Positions 9,264 through 17,881 of a stretch of DNA of 64,000 bases are shown in pieces. The DNA comes from Clostridium beijerinckii. Its GTDB lineage: Bacteria; Bacillota; Clostridia; Clostridiales; Clostridiaceae. A program made the translations under genes and the position numbers. The DNA is taken from positions 1,231,001 to 1,295,000 of the forward strand of contig NZ_CP073653.1 of assembly GCF_018223745.1 (NCBI RefSeq), written 5' to 3'. Positions within the stretch are counted from its first letter, which is position 1, and every line of letters starts with the position of its first letter. The notes under the pieces were generated by a model, which searched no databases, was not told the DNA's origin, and saw nothing but the letters and a program-made list of their open reading frames with translations.

Positions 9264-9862
9264 CGGTCTTGGTTTCTGGGGGCGGAACAGACCTACAATC
9301 GGTAATAGATGCGGTTGAAAGTAACTATATGAATGTTAAGATAGAGATGGTTATAGGAAGCCGTGATAATATTTATGCTTTAGAGAGAGCAAAAAAGCAT
9401 AATATAGATACTTTTGTTGTTAATAGGCGTGAATATGGTGAAGAATCCTCTAACAAGATCTTAGAATTAACAACGGGAAAGGTTGATTTAATAGTTCTTG
9501 CAGGATTTTTGGCAATTTTAGATGGGGAAATATTAAAAGAATTTGATAATAGAATTATAAATATTCATCCATCTTTAATTCCATCGTTTTGTGGACCTGG
9601 AATGTACGGATTAAAGGTTCATGAAGCCGTAATTAAAAGTGGTGTAAGATTTTCAGGATGTACAGTTCACTTTGTAAATTCTGAAGTTGATGGGGGTGCC
9701 ATACTTCTTCAAGAAGTTGTGCCAGTTTATTTTGAAGATGATGCGGAAACACTTCAAAAGAGGATTTTAGAAAAAGAACACGAAATATTACCTAAGGCAA
9801 TTAAGTTAATTAGCGAAAATAAAATCAGAGTAATTGATGGTAGAGTCAAGATAGAAGAATAA
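9251..9862 (+). CDS. purN: GAR transformylase (formyltetrahydrofolate-dependent)
   Basis: Transfers a formyl group from 10-formyl-THF to GAR. A TTG start is chosen: it gives [12 protein letters not shown], the normal PurN N-terminus, behind GGGGGTGAAGG. The catalytic Asn and His are in [12 protein letters not shown] near residue 106 and the Asp is in VDGGAIL near residue 143. The folate loop reads GGGTDLQ where most relatives have GGGTNLQ. It overlaps purM by 13 bases, so translation is probably coupled; the weak start may keep its level low. Confidence 0.93.
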   Translation: MFKIAVLVSGGGTDLQSVIDAVESNYMNVKIEMVIGSRDNIYALERAKKHNIDTFVVNRREYGEESSNKILELTTGKVDLIVLAGFLAILDGEILKEFDNRIINIHPSLIPSFCGPGMYGLKVHEAVIKSGVRFSGCTVHFVNSEVDGGAILLQEVVPVYFEDDAETLQKRILEKEHEILPKAIKLISENKIRVIDGRVKIEE

Positions 9863-9875
9863 AGGAGGCCTTTTC

Positions 9876-11384
9876 GTGAAAAAGAGAGCTTTAATAAGTG
9901 TATTTGATAAAGAGGGAGTTTTAGATTTTGCTAAATTTTTAGTATCTAAAGATGTTGAAATTGTATCAACAGGTGGAACTTATAAATATTTGAAGGAAAA
10001 TGGATTAAATGTAATTGAAATCAATGAAGTTACTGATTTTCCTGAAATGTTAGATGGAAGAGTTAAAACGCTTCATCCATTAGTTCATGCTGGAATATTA
10101 GCGATAAGAGACAATGAAGAACATATGAATACATTAAAAGGAAGAAATATTCATACTATAGATTATGTAGTTGTAAATCTATATCCATTCTTTGAGAAAG
10201 TTAAAGAAGATTTAGAATTTGAAGAAAAGGTTGAATTTATAGATATTGGCGGACCTACAATGCTTAGAGCAGCGGCTAAGAATTTTCAGGATGTTGTAGT
10301 AATTTCTGATAAAAATGACTATAAAGTTGTTATGGAAGAGATTGAAACAAATGGTGAAACTTCTTATAAGACTAAGAAGAAATTGGCTGGTAAAGTATTT
10401 AATCTTATGAGTGCTTATGATGGGGCTATTTCAAACTTCTTGTTAGCTGATGATGAAGAAGAATATCCAGAATATCTTTCAGTTTCATATAAGAAGATGC
10501 AAAGTCTTAGATATGGCGAAAATTCACATCAAACTGCAGCTGTTTACGCATCAACAATGCTTGATGGAGCTATGAATACTTTTGAAACATTAAATGGTAA
10601 GGAATTATCTTATAATAACTTTAAAGATGTTGATATAGCTTGGAAATGTGCTAATGAATTTGATGAACCAGCATGTTGTGCATTAAAACATAATACACCT
10701 TGTGGTGTTGCAATTGGAAAAGATTCTTATGAAGCTTATATGAAGGCATATGAAGTAGATCCAACTTCAATATTTGGGGGAATTATTGGGTTTAATAGAA
10801 AAGTAGATAAGAAAACTGCTGAGGAAATGGTTAAAATTTTCTTAGAAGTTATAGCTGCACCAGAATATGATGAAGATGCTTTAGAAGTTTTAAAGACTAA
10901 AAAGAACTTAAGAGTTCTTAAATTCCATAATACTCCAAAGGCAGATAAATATATGGTTACAGTTGATGGAGCAATGCTTGTTCAAGAGGAAGACAATAAA
11001 TTAGTAGAAGAAATTAAAGTTGTAACTGAAAAGAAACCAACTGATGAGGAAATGAAAGATTTATTATTCGGAATGAAAGTAGTTAAATACGTTAAATCTA
11101 ATGCTATAGTTGTTGCTCATAATGGAATAGCACTTGGAATTGGCGGAGGTCAAGTTAACAGAATCTGGCCAACAGAAGATGCTTTAAAGAGAGGAAAAGG
11201 AGCTACAATCCTTGCATCAGATGCTTATTTCCCATTTAGAGATGTAGTTGATGAAGCTGCTAAAAACGGTATTAAAGCTATAATTCAACCAGGTGGTTCA
11301 ATGAATGATCAAAAATCAATAGATGCTTGTAATGAACATGGGATAGCAATGGTATTTACAGGATATAGACATTTTAAACATTAA
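9876..11384 (+). CDS. purH: Bifunctional AICAR transformylase / IMP cyclohydrolase
   Basis: Performs the last two steps to IMP. GTG start at 9876 behind the strong site AAAGGAGG. The N-terminal MGS-like cyclohydrolase domain has [13 protein letters not shown] near residue 30 and [10 protein letters not shown] near residue 66. The transformylase domain carries [13 protein letters not shown] around residue 268, with the catalytic Lys-His pair, and the C-terminal GIGGGQVNR. 502 residues, usual for the family. Thirteen bases separate it from purN. Confidence 0.95.
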   Translation: MKKRALISVFDKEGVLDFAKFLVSKDVEIVSTGGTYKYLKENGLNVIEINEVTDFPEMLDGRVKTLHPLVHAGILAIRDNEEHMNTLKGRNIHTIDYVVVNLYPFFEKVKEDLEFEEKVEFIDIGGPTMLRAAAKNFQDVVVISDKNDYKVVMEEIETNGETSYKTKKKLAGKVFNLMSAYDGAISNFLLADDEEEYPEYLSVSYKKMQSLRYGENSHQTAAVYASTMLDGAMNTFETLNGKELSYNNFKDVDIAWKCANEFDEPACCALKHNTPCGVAIGKDSYEAYMKAYEVDPTSIFGGIIGFNRKVDKKTAEEMVKIFLEVIAAPEYDEDALEVLKTKKNLRVLKFHNTPKADKYMVTVDGAMLVQEEDNKLVEEIKVVTEKKPTDEEMKDLLFGMKVVKYVKSNAIVVAHNGIALGIGGGQVNRIWPTEDALKRGKGATILASDAYFPFRDVVDEAAKNGIKAIIQPGGSMNDQKSIDACNEHGIAMVFTGYRHFKH

Positions 11385-11799
11385 TATAAATAAGTTATTT
11401 GTATTAGGTAATTAAGCAATAAATTCTATATTGAATTGAAAATATATAATAAAAACCCTGTGTTTTTTAAAGTTAATTGTTATAGATAAACAAGTTATGA
11501 ATTAGACTTATGCTTTGAAATGACTCCCACATTAGAAAGAAAGGGTACTCTTTTGTGCAGTGTTGCATCTGAGAATATGGCTGTAGGATTTCTTCATTAG
11601 AAGTTGTTCCATTTTTGCTTGTCCCAATCTTGTGTTGGGAGCATGCAGAAATGGGCGCAACTTTTGATGTTAGAAATCCACAGTTATATTCTCTAAGTCA
11701 ACCGAAACAATGGAGTATCCTTTCTTTCGGTTGGTTGTAACATAAGCTATGGGTGTATACTGTTTATCTATAACGGAATATTATTTTGGAGGTATGTAA
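11385..11799. other. purH-purD spacer occupied by a family A palindrome
   Basis: No gene seen. The spacer is almost entirely one family A element (see 11480-11773), with short AT-rich flanks and the purD ribosome site TGGAGGT at its end. Confidence 0.8.
11480..11773. repeat. Family A palindromic MITE-like element A1
   Basis: Perfect 13-bp terminal inverted repeats (TTATAGATAAACA at 11480, TGTTTATCTATAA at 11761). Inside, long imperfect arms pair, for example TAGAAGTTGTTCCA with the later GGGCGCAACTTTT and TGTAGGATTTC with GAAATCCACAG, around a variable centre. It sits inside the purine operon between purH and purD and would fold into a roughly 290-nt hairpin in the mRNA. Confidence 0.85.
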
Positions 11800-13050
11800 A
11801 TGAAACTTCTTTTAATTGGTTCAGGTGGTAGAGAACATGCTTTGGCTTGGAAACTTGCAAAAAGTGAAAAGGTTGAAAAAATATTTGTTGCTCCAGGTAA
11901 CGGTGGAACTGCAATTGAAAATAAATGCGAAAATGTAAATATAACTGATATTGATGAATTAATTAAATTTGCTAAGGAAGAAATTATTGACCTTACAATA
12001 GTTGGGCCAGAAGATCCTTTAACAAAGGGAATTGTTAATAAGTTTAAAACGGAAGGATTAAAGATATTTGGACCAGCTGAAAATGGAGCAATGCTTGAAG
12101 GTAGTAAAAGCTTTTCTAAAGAATTTATGAAAAAGTATGGCGTTAAGACAGCAGAATACGAAACATTTACAGATGTCAATGAAGCGCTTAAATATTTAGA
12201 AGTATGTCCTTATCCAACAGTGGTTAAAGCAGATGGTCTTGCAGCAGGAAAAGGCGTTGCTATATGTGAAACTAAAGAAGAAGCAATAGATGCAGTAAAA
12301 TCTTATATGGTAGATGATATCTTCAATGGAGCGGGTCAAAAAATAGTAATTGAAGAATTCCTAGAAGGTGTTGAGGCATCAATTCTATCTATTACTGATG
12401 GAAAGACAATAATTCCATTTATATCAGGTAAAGACCATAAGCAGATATTTGATGGAGGTAAAGGACCAAACACAGGTGGAATGGGAGTATTAGCACCAAA
12501 TCCTTATGTTACAGAAGATGTGATGAAGGATTTCGAAGAAAATATTATGGCTAAGACTTTAATCGGTATTAGAGAAGAAAGCTTTGATTATAAAGGAATA
12601 ATCTTCTTTGGTATCATGATTACTGCAAAAGGAACTTATCTTTTAGAATATAATGTAAGAATGGGAGATCCTGAAACACAATCAGTTCTTTATCTAATGG
12701 AAAGTGACTTAGTAGAAGTCATTGAAGCAGCATTAAGAGAAGAATTAGATAAAACCACAGTTAAGTGGAACGATGGTGTCTGCATAAATGTTGTTTTAGC
12801 ATCTAAAGGATATCCAGGAGATTTTGTTAAGGGTTATGAGATAACAATTGATGAAAAAGTTAAAGATAAAGTATTTTTAGCAGGAGCTAAAGTAGAAGAT
12901 GGAGTTTTAAAGACTAACGGTGGAAGAGTATTATCAGTTATTGGTCTTGGAAAAACTCTAGAAGAAGCTAGAAAAGACGCTTACGAAAATATTAAATATG
13001 TCACTTTTGAAGGAGCATATTGTAGAAGTGATATAGGAACACATAAATAA
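11800..13050 (+). CDS. purD: Phosphoribosylamine-glycine ligase (GARS)
   Basis: Joins phosphoribosylamine and glycine using ATP, step 2 of the pathway. 416 residues. The N-terminus MKLLLIGSGGREHALAWK is diagnostic. The ATP-grasp core has VVKADGLAAGKGVAI near residue 141, GPNTGGMGV near residue 222 and LEYNVRMGDPETQ near residue 283. It is the last recognised pur gene here and lies 415 bases after purH, so it may be partly uncoupled from the upstream operon by the palindrome between them. Confidence 0.96.
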   Translation: MKLLLIGSGGREHALAWKLAKSEKVEKIFVAPGNGGTAIENKCENVNITDIDELIKFAKEEIIDLTIVGPEDPLTKGIVNKFKTEGLKIFGPAENGAMLEGSKSFSKEFMKKYGVKTAEYETFTDVNEALKYLEVCPYPTVVKADGLAAGKGVAICETKEEAIDAVKSYMVDDIFNGAGQKIVIEEFLEGVEASILSITDGKTIIPFISGKDHKQIFDGGKGPNTGGMGVLAPNPYVTEDVMKDFEENIMAKTLIGIREESFDYKGIIFFGIMITAKGTYLLEYNVRMGDPETQSVLYLMESDLVEVIEAALREELDKTTVKWNDGVCINVVLASKGYPGDFVKGYEITIDEKVKDKVFLAGAKVEDGVLKTNGGRVLSVIGLGKTLEEARKDAYENIKYVTFEGAYCRSDIGTHK

Positions 13051-13115
13051 ATATATATTAAAGAAATGAGCTATTAGGTATTATTATGATTTTAGTCAAC
13101 AATGCTTAATAGCTT

Positions 13116-13204
13116 ATATATATTTCAAAAATAATCCGTTATCATAATTCTAAAAATATTGTAAGAATTTTAGCCAGAATTGTGAATTGTAACATATATG
13201 TTGA
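13116..13204. repeat. Family C AT-rich element C1
   Basis: Begins with a TATATATATTTCAAAAATAAT end and finishes GTGAATTGTAACATATATG. The two ends are imperfect inverted repeats (ATATAT-TTGCAA class). The interior TCTAAAAATATTGTAAGAATTTTAG is shared with copies at 14066 and 17514. Confidence 0.7.
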
Positions 13205-13302
13205 AATTTAAAATTCCGTCATTTTATTCGCTATTTGTTCATTGATTTCTAATTGATTCAATGTTAAAATAATCATGAAATAGTAATATTATGTATATAA
13301 GG

Positions 13303-13390
13303 AAACTGTGATTCGAATATTTACTTGGGCACTTTATATTCGATGAGTTAATAGTGCAACCGACCTTTTTATTAAGGTCGGTCTTTTTTT
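13303..13390 (+). ncRNA. Family E pseudoknot RNA with terminator, copy 1
   Basis: CGAATAT (13314-13320) pairs with ATATTCG (13336-13342), while GCACT (13329-13333) pairs with AGTGC (13353-13357). The two stems interleave as an H-type pseudoknot. A 9-bp terminator stem ACCGACCTT/AAGGTCGGT and seven T follow at once. A second copy at 47188-47286 keeps TTGGGCACTTTATAT and AGTGCAACCG while changing both arms of the first stem. The next gene is 340 bases away, past another repeat, so this looks like a free-standing small RNA or a riboregulator whose gene was separated. No match to a known class is claimed. Confidence 0.7.
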
Positions 13391-13401
13391 GCTGACTCAA
13401 A

Positions 13402-13690
13402 TATAGATAAGCCAATTATAAACTATATCTAGACTATGAAATATGTACTAACTAGAAATAAGAATTATGCTTTTGTGAAATGTTTCATTAGGAATTTGAT
13501 GGTTCTGATTCTTAGATTGGAAGTTGTTCCAAGTATGCTAGTTCAAAGCTTGTCTTTGAAGCTAGCATCTTGGGTACAACTTGTAATCTTAGAATCATCC
13601 ATCATAATTCCTTAGAAACTGGAACAACAGCATAATGCTTATTTCGGTGAGTTATATGCATAGGTTTAGATTTCACTTGGCATATCTATA
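13402..13690. repeat. Family A palindromic element A2
   Basis: Terminal inverted repeats TATAGATAAGCCA and TGGCATATCTATA. The central arms AAGTTGTTCCAAGTATGCTAG and CTAGCATCTTGGGTACAACTT pair over about 20 bp, and outer arms TTAGGAATTTGATG and CATCATAATTCCTTA also pair. Nearly the same sequence recurs at 21379-21676. Confidence 0.85.
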
Positions 13691-13733
13691 AATAAGTATA
13701 TAGATAATAAATTAAAATTGAGGTGCAATCTTT

Positions 13734-14036
13734 ATGTTATTTTTTAATAGGTTAAAGAAATATGATGAACATGGGTTTGATTCAAAAGGAATTCATAAAA
13801 ACGGTACAAAATTTAATGAAGAGGGTTTTGATAAAAAAGGGGTTCATAAAAATGGCACATATTTTAATATAGAAGGCTACAATATAGACGGGTACGATAA
13901 ATATGGATATGATAAAGAAGGATATAATAGTGGAGGATATGACAGGCAAGGATATAACAAGATGGGATATAACATAAAAGGATATGATAGGAAAGGGGAA
14001 TTTTTAGAAACAAGATATAAATGGAAAGTGAAATAG
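13734..14036 (+). CDS. Low-complexity GYDK-repeat protein
   Basis: A 100-residue protein built almost wholly of short repeats. The first half has longer units (GFDSKGIHKNGTKFNEE, GFDKKGVHKNGTYFNIE), and the second half has 5-to-6-residue units such as GYDKYGYDKEGYNSGGYD. About a dozen G-(Y/F)-(D/N) steps are present. No signal peptide or membrane segment. It is not a recognised enzyme family. Repeats of this look occur in scattered clostridial and phage proteins of unknown role. Flanked on both sides by mobile-type repeats, with a plausible GAGGTG ribosome site. Confidence 0.6.
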   Translation: MLFFNRLKKYDEHGFDSKGIHKNGTKFNEEGFDKKGVHKNGTYFNIEGYNIDGYDKYGYDKEGYNSGGYDRQGYNKMGYNIKGYDRKGEFLETRYKWKVK

Positions 14037-14065
14037 AAAAATAAAAATTGCTATAAATTAATTCA

Positions 14066-14163
14066 ATATATATTGCAAAAATAATTCTTCATAAAATTTC
14101 TAAAAATATTGCAATAATTCTAAGCATAATTGTGAAATGTGCATTGTGAATTGCAACATATAT
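14066..14163. repeat. Family C AT-rich element C2
   Basis: Ends ATATATATTGCAAAA and TTGCAACATATATG are inverted repeats. The interior has TTCTAAAAATATTGCAATAATTC and the heptamers TGTGAAA, TGTGCAT and TGTGAAT near the right end. Confidence 0.75.
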
Positions 14164-14317
14164 GTTTATTTAGTAGATTTATGAAAAATTCATTTGAAAC
14201 CACTAATGCAGGGGGATCTTCTCGCGCATGTTCTAAACTTCATTAGGACAAGCAAGAGGAGAACAGCTCTGCATTAACTGTTTTTAACAGCTTATTTTTA
14301 TGTACTCTTAGTTTTAA

Positions 14318-14661
14318 TATAGATAACACAATCATAAACTATACTTGAACTAGGAAATGTTTTCTAAATAGAAATGAGTAATATATTTTTGTGGAATGTT
14401 TCATTGGTAATTTTGATGGATGTGATTCTTTGGCTATAAGTTGTTCCAAATGTGCTAGTTCAAAAAGTGAGAATCGAAATTTCATATTTCGTTCTTCGAA
14501 CTTTCTCTGTGAGCGCCTGTTCTTTGAGGCTAGCACTTTGGGTGCAACTTTATAGCCTTAGAATCACCCATCAGAATTACCTAGAAACTGGAACAAAAAT
14601 ATGTTATTCATTTCGGCGAGTTATATGCATAAGTTCAGGTCTTAGTCTATTTATTTATATT
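14318..14661. repeat. Family A element A3 with nested family B palindrome
   Basis: The left end ATATAGATAAC and right end GTCTATTTATTTATAT are decayed terminal repeats. The arms AAGTTGTTCCAAATGTGCTAG and GCTAGCACTTTGGGTGCAACTT pair as in A2. Here the loop between them is enlarged by a family B palindrome (14464-14520) in reverse orientation. Confidence 0.75.
14464..14520. repeat. Family B palindrome copy 2, inside an A element
   Basis: AAGTGAGAATCGAAATTTC... is the reverse complement of the 3' half of the copy at 5187. The hairpin arms are GAAATTTCATATTTC here. The position in the loop of A3 matches the position of copy 3 in the A element at 45640. Confidence 0.7.
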
Positions 14662-14746
14662 ACAAGAATTCTAGGAATAATTGTGAAATGTGAATTGTAA
14701 CAAACATATGCTAATAAGTTTTTTATTAAAAATTCATAGGAATATA

Positions 14747-14807
14747 TTGACATGTAATTCTACAAAGTGTAGTATAAAAACATAAATACTACACTTTGTA
14801 GAATTAC
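14747..14807 (+). promoter_or_regulatory. BlaI-type operator overlapping the promoter
   Basis: A perfect 21-bp inverted repeat has arms at 14754-14774 and 14787-14807. Each arm contains the dyad TACAAAGTGTA, of the TACA-N3-TGTA form bound by BlaI/MecI repressor dimers, so two dimers could sit side by side. A -35 TTGACA (14747-14752) and -10 TAGTAT (14770-14775) are at 17-base spacing, and the operator covers the -10 and start point. This strongly implies autorepression of the downstream pair. Confidence 0.9.
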
Positions 14808-14826
14808 ATAGAGGAGATGATTTAAT

Positions 14827-15195
14827 ATGAAGTTAGGGAAGATATCTGACGCTGAAATGGAGATAATGAAAATAATATGGAAAAAGAATGATCAAATTAC
14901 TACAGCTGAGATTCTAGACGAGCTTCCAAAAGAAAATTCATGGAAGGTAACAACAATAATGACGCTGATATCAAGATTAACTGAAAAGGGAATTTTGAGT
15001 GTAACTAAAGTAGGAAAGTTAAATAATTATTTTCCTAAAATTACGGAAGAAGAATATAAGGCTATTCAAACTGATAATTTCTTAGAAGATATGCATAAGG
15101 GATCAGTTAAAAACTTTATGGCAACATTGTTTAATAATAAGAAAATAAGTAATAAGGATATTGCAGAGTTGAAAGAATGGCTCAAAGAGGTGTAG
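14827..15195 (+). CDS. BlaI/MecI/CopY-family transcriptional repressor
   Basis: A 122-residue winged-helix repressor starting MKLGKISDAEMEIMKIIWKK, the standard BlaI N-terminus (SDAEWEVM-like). It has WKVTTIMTLISRLTEKGIL as recognition helix and wing around residues 38-57, and a C-terminal dimerisation region. In the family, a partner M56 metalloprotease senses a signal and leads to cleavage of the repressor. The partner gene lies 4 bases downstream, and a perfect operator lies just upstream. GAGGAG ribosome site. Confidence 0.93.
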   Translation: MKLGKISDAEMEIMKIIWKKNDQITTAEILDELPKENSWKVTTIMTLISRLTEKGILSVTKVGKLNNYFPKITEEEYKAIQTDNFLEDMHKGSVKNFMATLFNNKKISNKDIAELKEWLKEV

Positions 15196-15199
15196 GCAT

Positions 15200-17509
15200 A
15201 TGGAGATTCTAAATTATATTCTGCAAATGTCACTAGCAGGCAGCGTTATGTTTTTAATACTTTGTTTATTTAGGCCATTTACTAAGAAAACTTTTAGTGC
15301 CACTTGGAATTATTATATGCTATTTATAACGCTTTTAATTTTTATTATACCTATTGGGAGTTTTGTTAAACTGCCTCAAATAGTGGAACATAAGAATTAT
15401 TTATTTATGCAGGATGATACGAATACGGTGGTGCAGCAAAATTATGAAAAGATGCTGAAGAGCAACGATAAAAGTGATGAGATAAGAGTTTTGCAAGGGG
15501 ATGGTACTCTTAAGCCTGTAAGCCAAAGCCAAGTGGATTTAAAGCAGACAAGTATGATGCAAAAAATAATGAATAGAAATATGCTGCTTTATGCATGGAT
15601 ATTAGGTGCACTCATATTAGTAATTAAAGAGACATACGTATATATTTCTTTTTATAAAAAACTTAAAAGTGTAAGCGATATTGTTGATGATAAATCAATA
15701 ATTGATGTTTTTGAAAACTGTAAGAAAAAATTAAATATATATAGGAAGATAATTCTAAAAGAATGCGGTGGCATTAAAAGTCCAATGATTACAGGAATAT
15801 TAACACCTACTATCACAATTCCTAAGATGGACCACAATTTGGACAAGCTCGAAATAATACTGGATCATGAATTAATTCATTTTAAACGTAAAGATTTATG
15901 GGTGAAGGCAGTAGCGCTTTTAGCAAATATAATCAATTGGTTTAATCCTATTGTTTATATTATTAGAAATAGGATAAATATAATCTGTGAGCTGTCTTTA
16001 GATGAACAACTTATAAAGAATATGGATAAATCAAAAAGAAAATATTATGGAGAAATTATATTAGAGTTAATAGAATATTCTCAGAATAAATCCCTAAGCT
16101 TAGGGGCATCAGTTTGTAAAAGTAGGAAGGAGATTGAGACACGCTTGAAAAATATAGTGTTTTTTAAAAAGTCAAAAAAAATAGTTGTTTGTATTTCACT
16201 TATGGTAACCATGATTTTTACATCTACTAGTTTGCTTGCTTCAAAAACTGTATTTGCTAGTAATAGTGATACAGCAAAAAGTGCTAAAGGAGCAGAATTT
16301 GCAGTATTTGTATCAGATGATGGGCTATACATGTCTGAACTAAAAGAAAATAACCCAATTCTTCTTGATAAAAATGAAAAAATTAAATTGCCGAAAATAT
16401 CTAAAGATGGATTATATGTTGCTTATACTAAAGAAGATAATTTATATATTTGCAATATAGAGACTCGTGAAGTAATTGAAGTAGCTAAAAATGTAGAGTC
16501 ATATGATTGGAATAACTCAGGAAATTTAATTTGCTCTGCTAAAAATGAAGGTATGTCTATGTATAATACCAATACTAAAAAGTTAGTGGATATTATAAGC
16601 AATGAGTATGATTATTTTAATATCAATTGCGATAGTAAAAATAAGGTATATGCTAATAAACAGCTAGAAACTACTACAGACAAAGGGAAAACTATTAAAT
16701 CAATAGGTATAATTAGCTATGATTTAGCTACTAAAGAAGAAAAGGTTGTTTTGGAAGGTAAAGAAGGAAATGATAAAGAGATTGGAGAGCAGTATACAGC
16801 ATCTGAGTTATTTGAATCTATTGGATCAAGGCCTAATGTTGAGAGGATATCAAGTGATGATAGATATATGTATATATGGAACAAACCTAATTCAGGCTCA
16901 ATGTCAGCAGATATGACAGAATTTGCAGTATATGATCTTTTAAACAATAAATTTATAGAAAATAATAATATGATTGCATTAGCATATAAAGATAATATAT
17001 CTCAAAACCCAGTAGATAGCAGCATGGTTGCTGTTAACAATGGCGAATATAGAGATATGTATAGTAATAAGGCGTTAGGAATTTTCGATATCAAAGCTAA
17101 CAAATTTACAAGTTTAATTCCAGAAAATCAAGTATCAATGACACCGGATTATTCTAGTGATGGAAAGAATATAGTATATTCTGGAGCTGATGCCTTAAAA
17201 GATGACATATCACAAAGTTCGAAAAACTGGGAAAGTGAACCGCACTATATTTATCAAGTGAACACTGAAACAAAAGAAATAACTCAAATTACAAATAACA
17301 AATCATTTGATTTCATGCCAAAATATATATCAGAAAATCAAATATTATTTGTAAGAAAAGATGGCGATTCATTTAGTTTATGGAAGACAAAAGATGGAGT
17401 AGAAACTAAGCTTGCTGATTCTTTGAATTTTAGATCAACTTCTTATACAAATACTTGGTACTACGGTCATTATAAAACTGAAAATGTTATAGACGTATAT
17501 AAAAAGTAA
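15200..17509 (+). CDS. M56 (BlaR1-like) membrane metalloprotease sensor with a C-terminal beta-propeller-like domain
   Basis: 769 residues. N-terminal membrane helices (about 5-25, 33-55 and 128-150) frame a gluzincin domain with HELIH at residue 223 and a following ELSLDEQL acidic segment, the M56 zinc site. A last membrane helix lies around 324-350. The extracellular part (about 353-769) is not a penicillin-binding domain. It has repeated blades such as PKISKDGLYVAYTKEDNLYI, MTPDYSSDGKNIVYSG and DFMPKYISENQILFVR, as in TolB/WD40-like propellers. The ligand is therefore unlikely to be a beta-lactam bound at an SxxK serine. No effector gene is adjacent; the pair may regulate targets elsewhere. 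Confidence 0.85.
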   Translation: MEILNYILQMSLAGSVMFLILCLFRPFTKKTFSATWNYYMLFITLLIFIIPIGSFVKLPQIVEHKNYLFMQDDTNTVVQQNYEKMLKSNDKSDEIRVLQGDGTLKPVSQSQVDLKQTSMMQKIMNRNMLLYAWILGALILVIKETYVYISFYKKLKSVSDIVDDKSIIDVFENCKKKLNIYRKIILKECGGIKSPMITGILTPTITIPKMDHNLDKLEIILDHELIHFKRKDLWVKAVALLANIINWFNPIVYIIRNRINIICELSLDEQLIKNMDKSKRKYYGEIILELIEYSQNKSLSLGASVCKSRKEIETRLKNIVFFKKSKKIVVCISLMVTMIFTSTSLLASKTVFASNSDTAKSAKGAEFAVFVSDDGLYMSELKENNPILLDKNEKIKLPKISKDGLYVAYTKEDNLYICNIETREVIEVAKNVESYDWNNSGNLICSAKNEGMSMYNTNTKKLVDIISNEYDYFNINCDSKNKVYANKQLETTTDKGKTIKSIGIISYDLATKEEKVVLEGKEGNDKEIGEQYTASELFESIGSRPNVERISSDDRYMYIWNKPNSGSMSADMTEFAVYDLLNNKFIENNNMIALAYKDNISQNPVDSSMVAVNNGEYRDMYSNKALGIFDIKANKFTSLIPENQVSMTPDYSSDGKNIVYSGADALKDDISQSSKNWESEPHYIYQVNTETKEITQITNNKSFDFMPKYISENQILFVRKDGDSFSLWKTKDGVETKLADSLNFRSTSYTNTWYYGHYKTENVIDVYKK

Positions 17510-17881
17510 ATATTTCATATATATGTTGAAAAAATAATACTTCATCATAAATTCTAAAAATATTACAAGAATTTTGGCCGTAATTGTGAATTGCAATATA
17601 TAAGTTCAATATGATAAAATACTCAATTGTATATAAATTGAGTATTTTATTATTTTAGTAGTTACTATTACTTCTCTATCTAATTGGAAATGAATTAGTA
17701 TAAGGAAAGATAGAATATACTACTTTGAAGACTAACGGTGACAGAGCATTATTACTATTATTGCAGTGTTCATAAATGGAATGGCAATATAATTTGAGTA
17801 TATTGAAATACAATGTTTAATTAGATATAATATTAATAAGAAACCAATATAAATGATAAAAGATAAGGTAAGGTTAATAAG
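17510..17881. other. Spacer with family C element and 63-bp direct repeat
   Basis: No gene seen. It holds a family C element (17514-17602) and the first copy of the 63-bp repeat (17597-17659), which includes a bidirectional hairpin. The rest is AT-rich sequence with the promoter-like TAGATATAATATTAAT near 17825. Confidence 0.7.
17597..17659. repeat. 63-bp perfect direct repeat, left copy (contains hairpin terminator)
   Basis: Identical over 63 bases to 18825-18887. It contains a 13-bp perfect stem (AAAATACTCAATT / AATTGAGTATTTT at 17616-17648) usable as a terminator on both strands. The two copies bracket the Rpn-type nuclease gene. Confidence 0.9.

Larger units (their letters stand above)
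13051..13733. other. Repeat and ncRNA cluster between purD and the GYDK gene
   Basis: No gene over 60 codons on the basis of sequence content. In order it holds an AGCTATTA/TAATAGCT hairpin after purD, a family C element (13116-13204), the family E pseudoknot-terminator unit (13303-13390) and a family A element (13402-13690). The ribosome site for the next gene follows. Confidence 0.75.
14037..14746. other. Repeat-filled spacer before the BlaI operon
   Basis: No gene supported. It contains a family C element (14066-14163), a diverged palindrome with TAATGCAG...CTGCATTA arms (about 14205-14275), a family A element carrying a family B insert (14318-14661), and a partial family C end (14650-14710). 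The small reading frames here fall entirely inside these palindromes. Confidence 0.7.

Noticed and set aside
5333..13050. A purK gene within the purine cluster
   Set aside because: All open frames are accounted for by other pur genes; no ATP-grasp PurK is present in the window.
13303..13390. Type III toxin-antitoxin (ToxIN-like) antitoxin RNA
   Set aside because: There is a single pseudoknot and not a tandem array, and neither copy is followed by a ToxN-type endoribonuclease gene.
14339..14700. Overlapping small reading frames on both strands
   Set aside because: They lie wholly inside the family A and B palindromes, which automatically create open frames on both strands; no ribosome sites.
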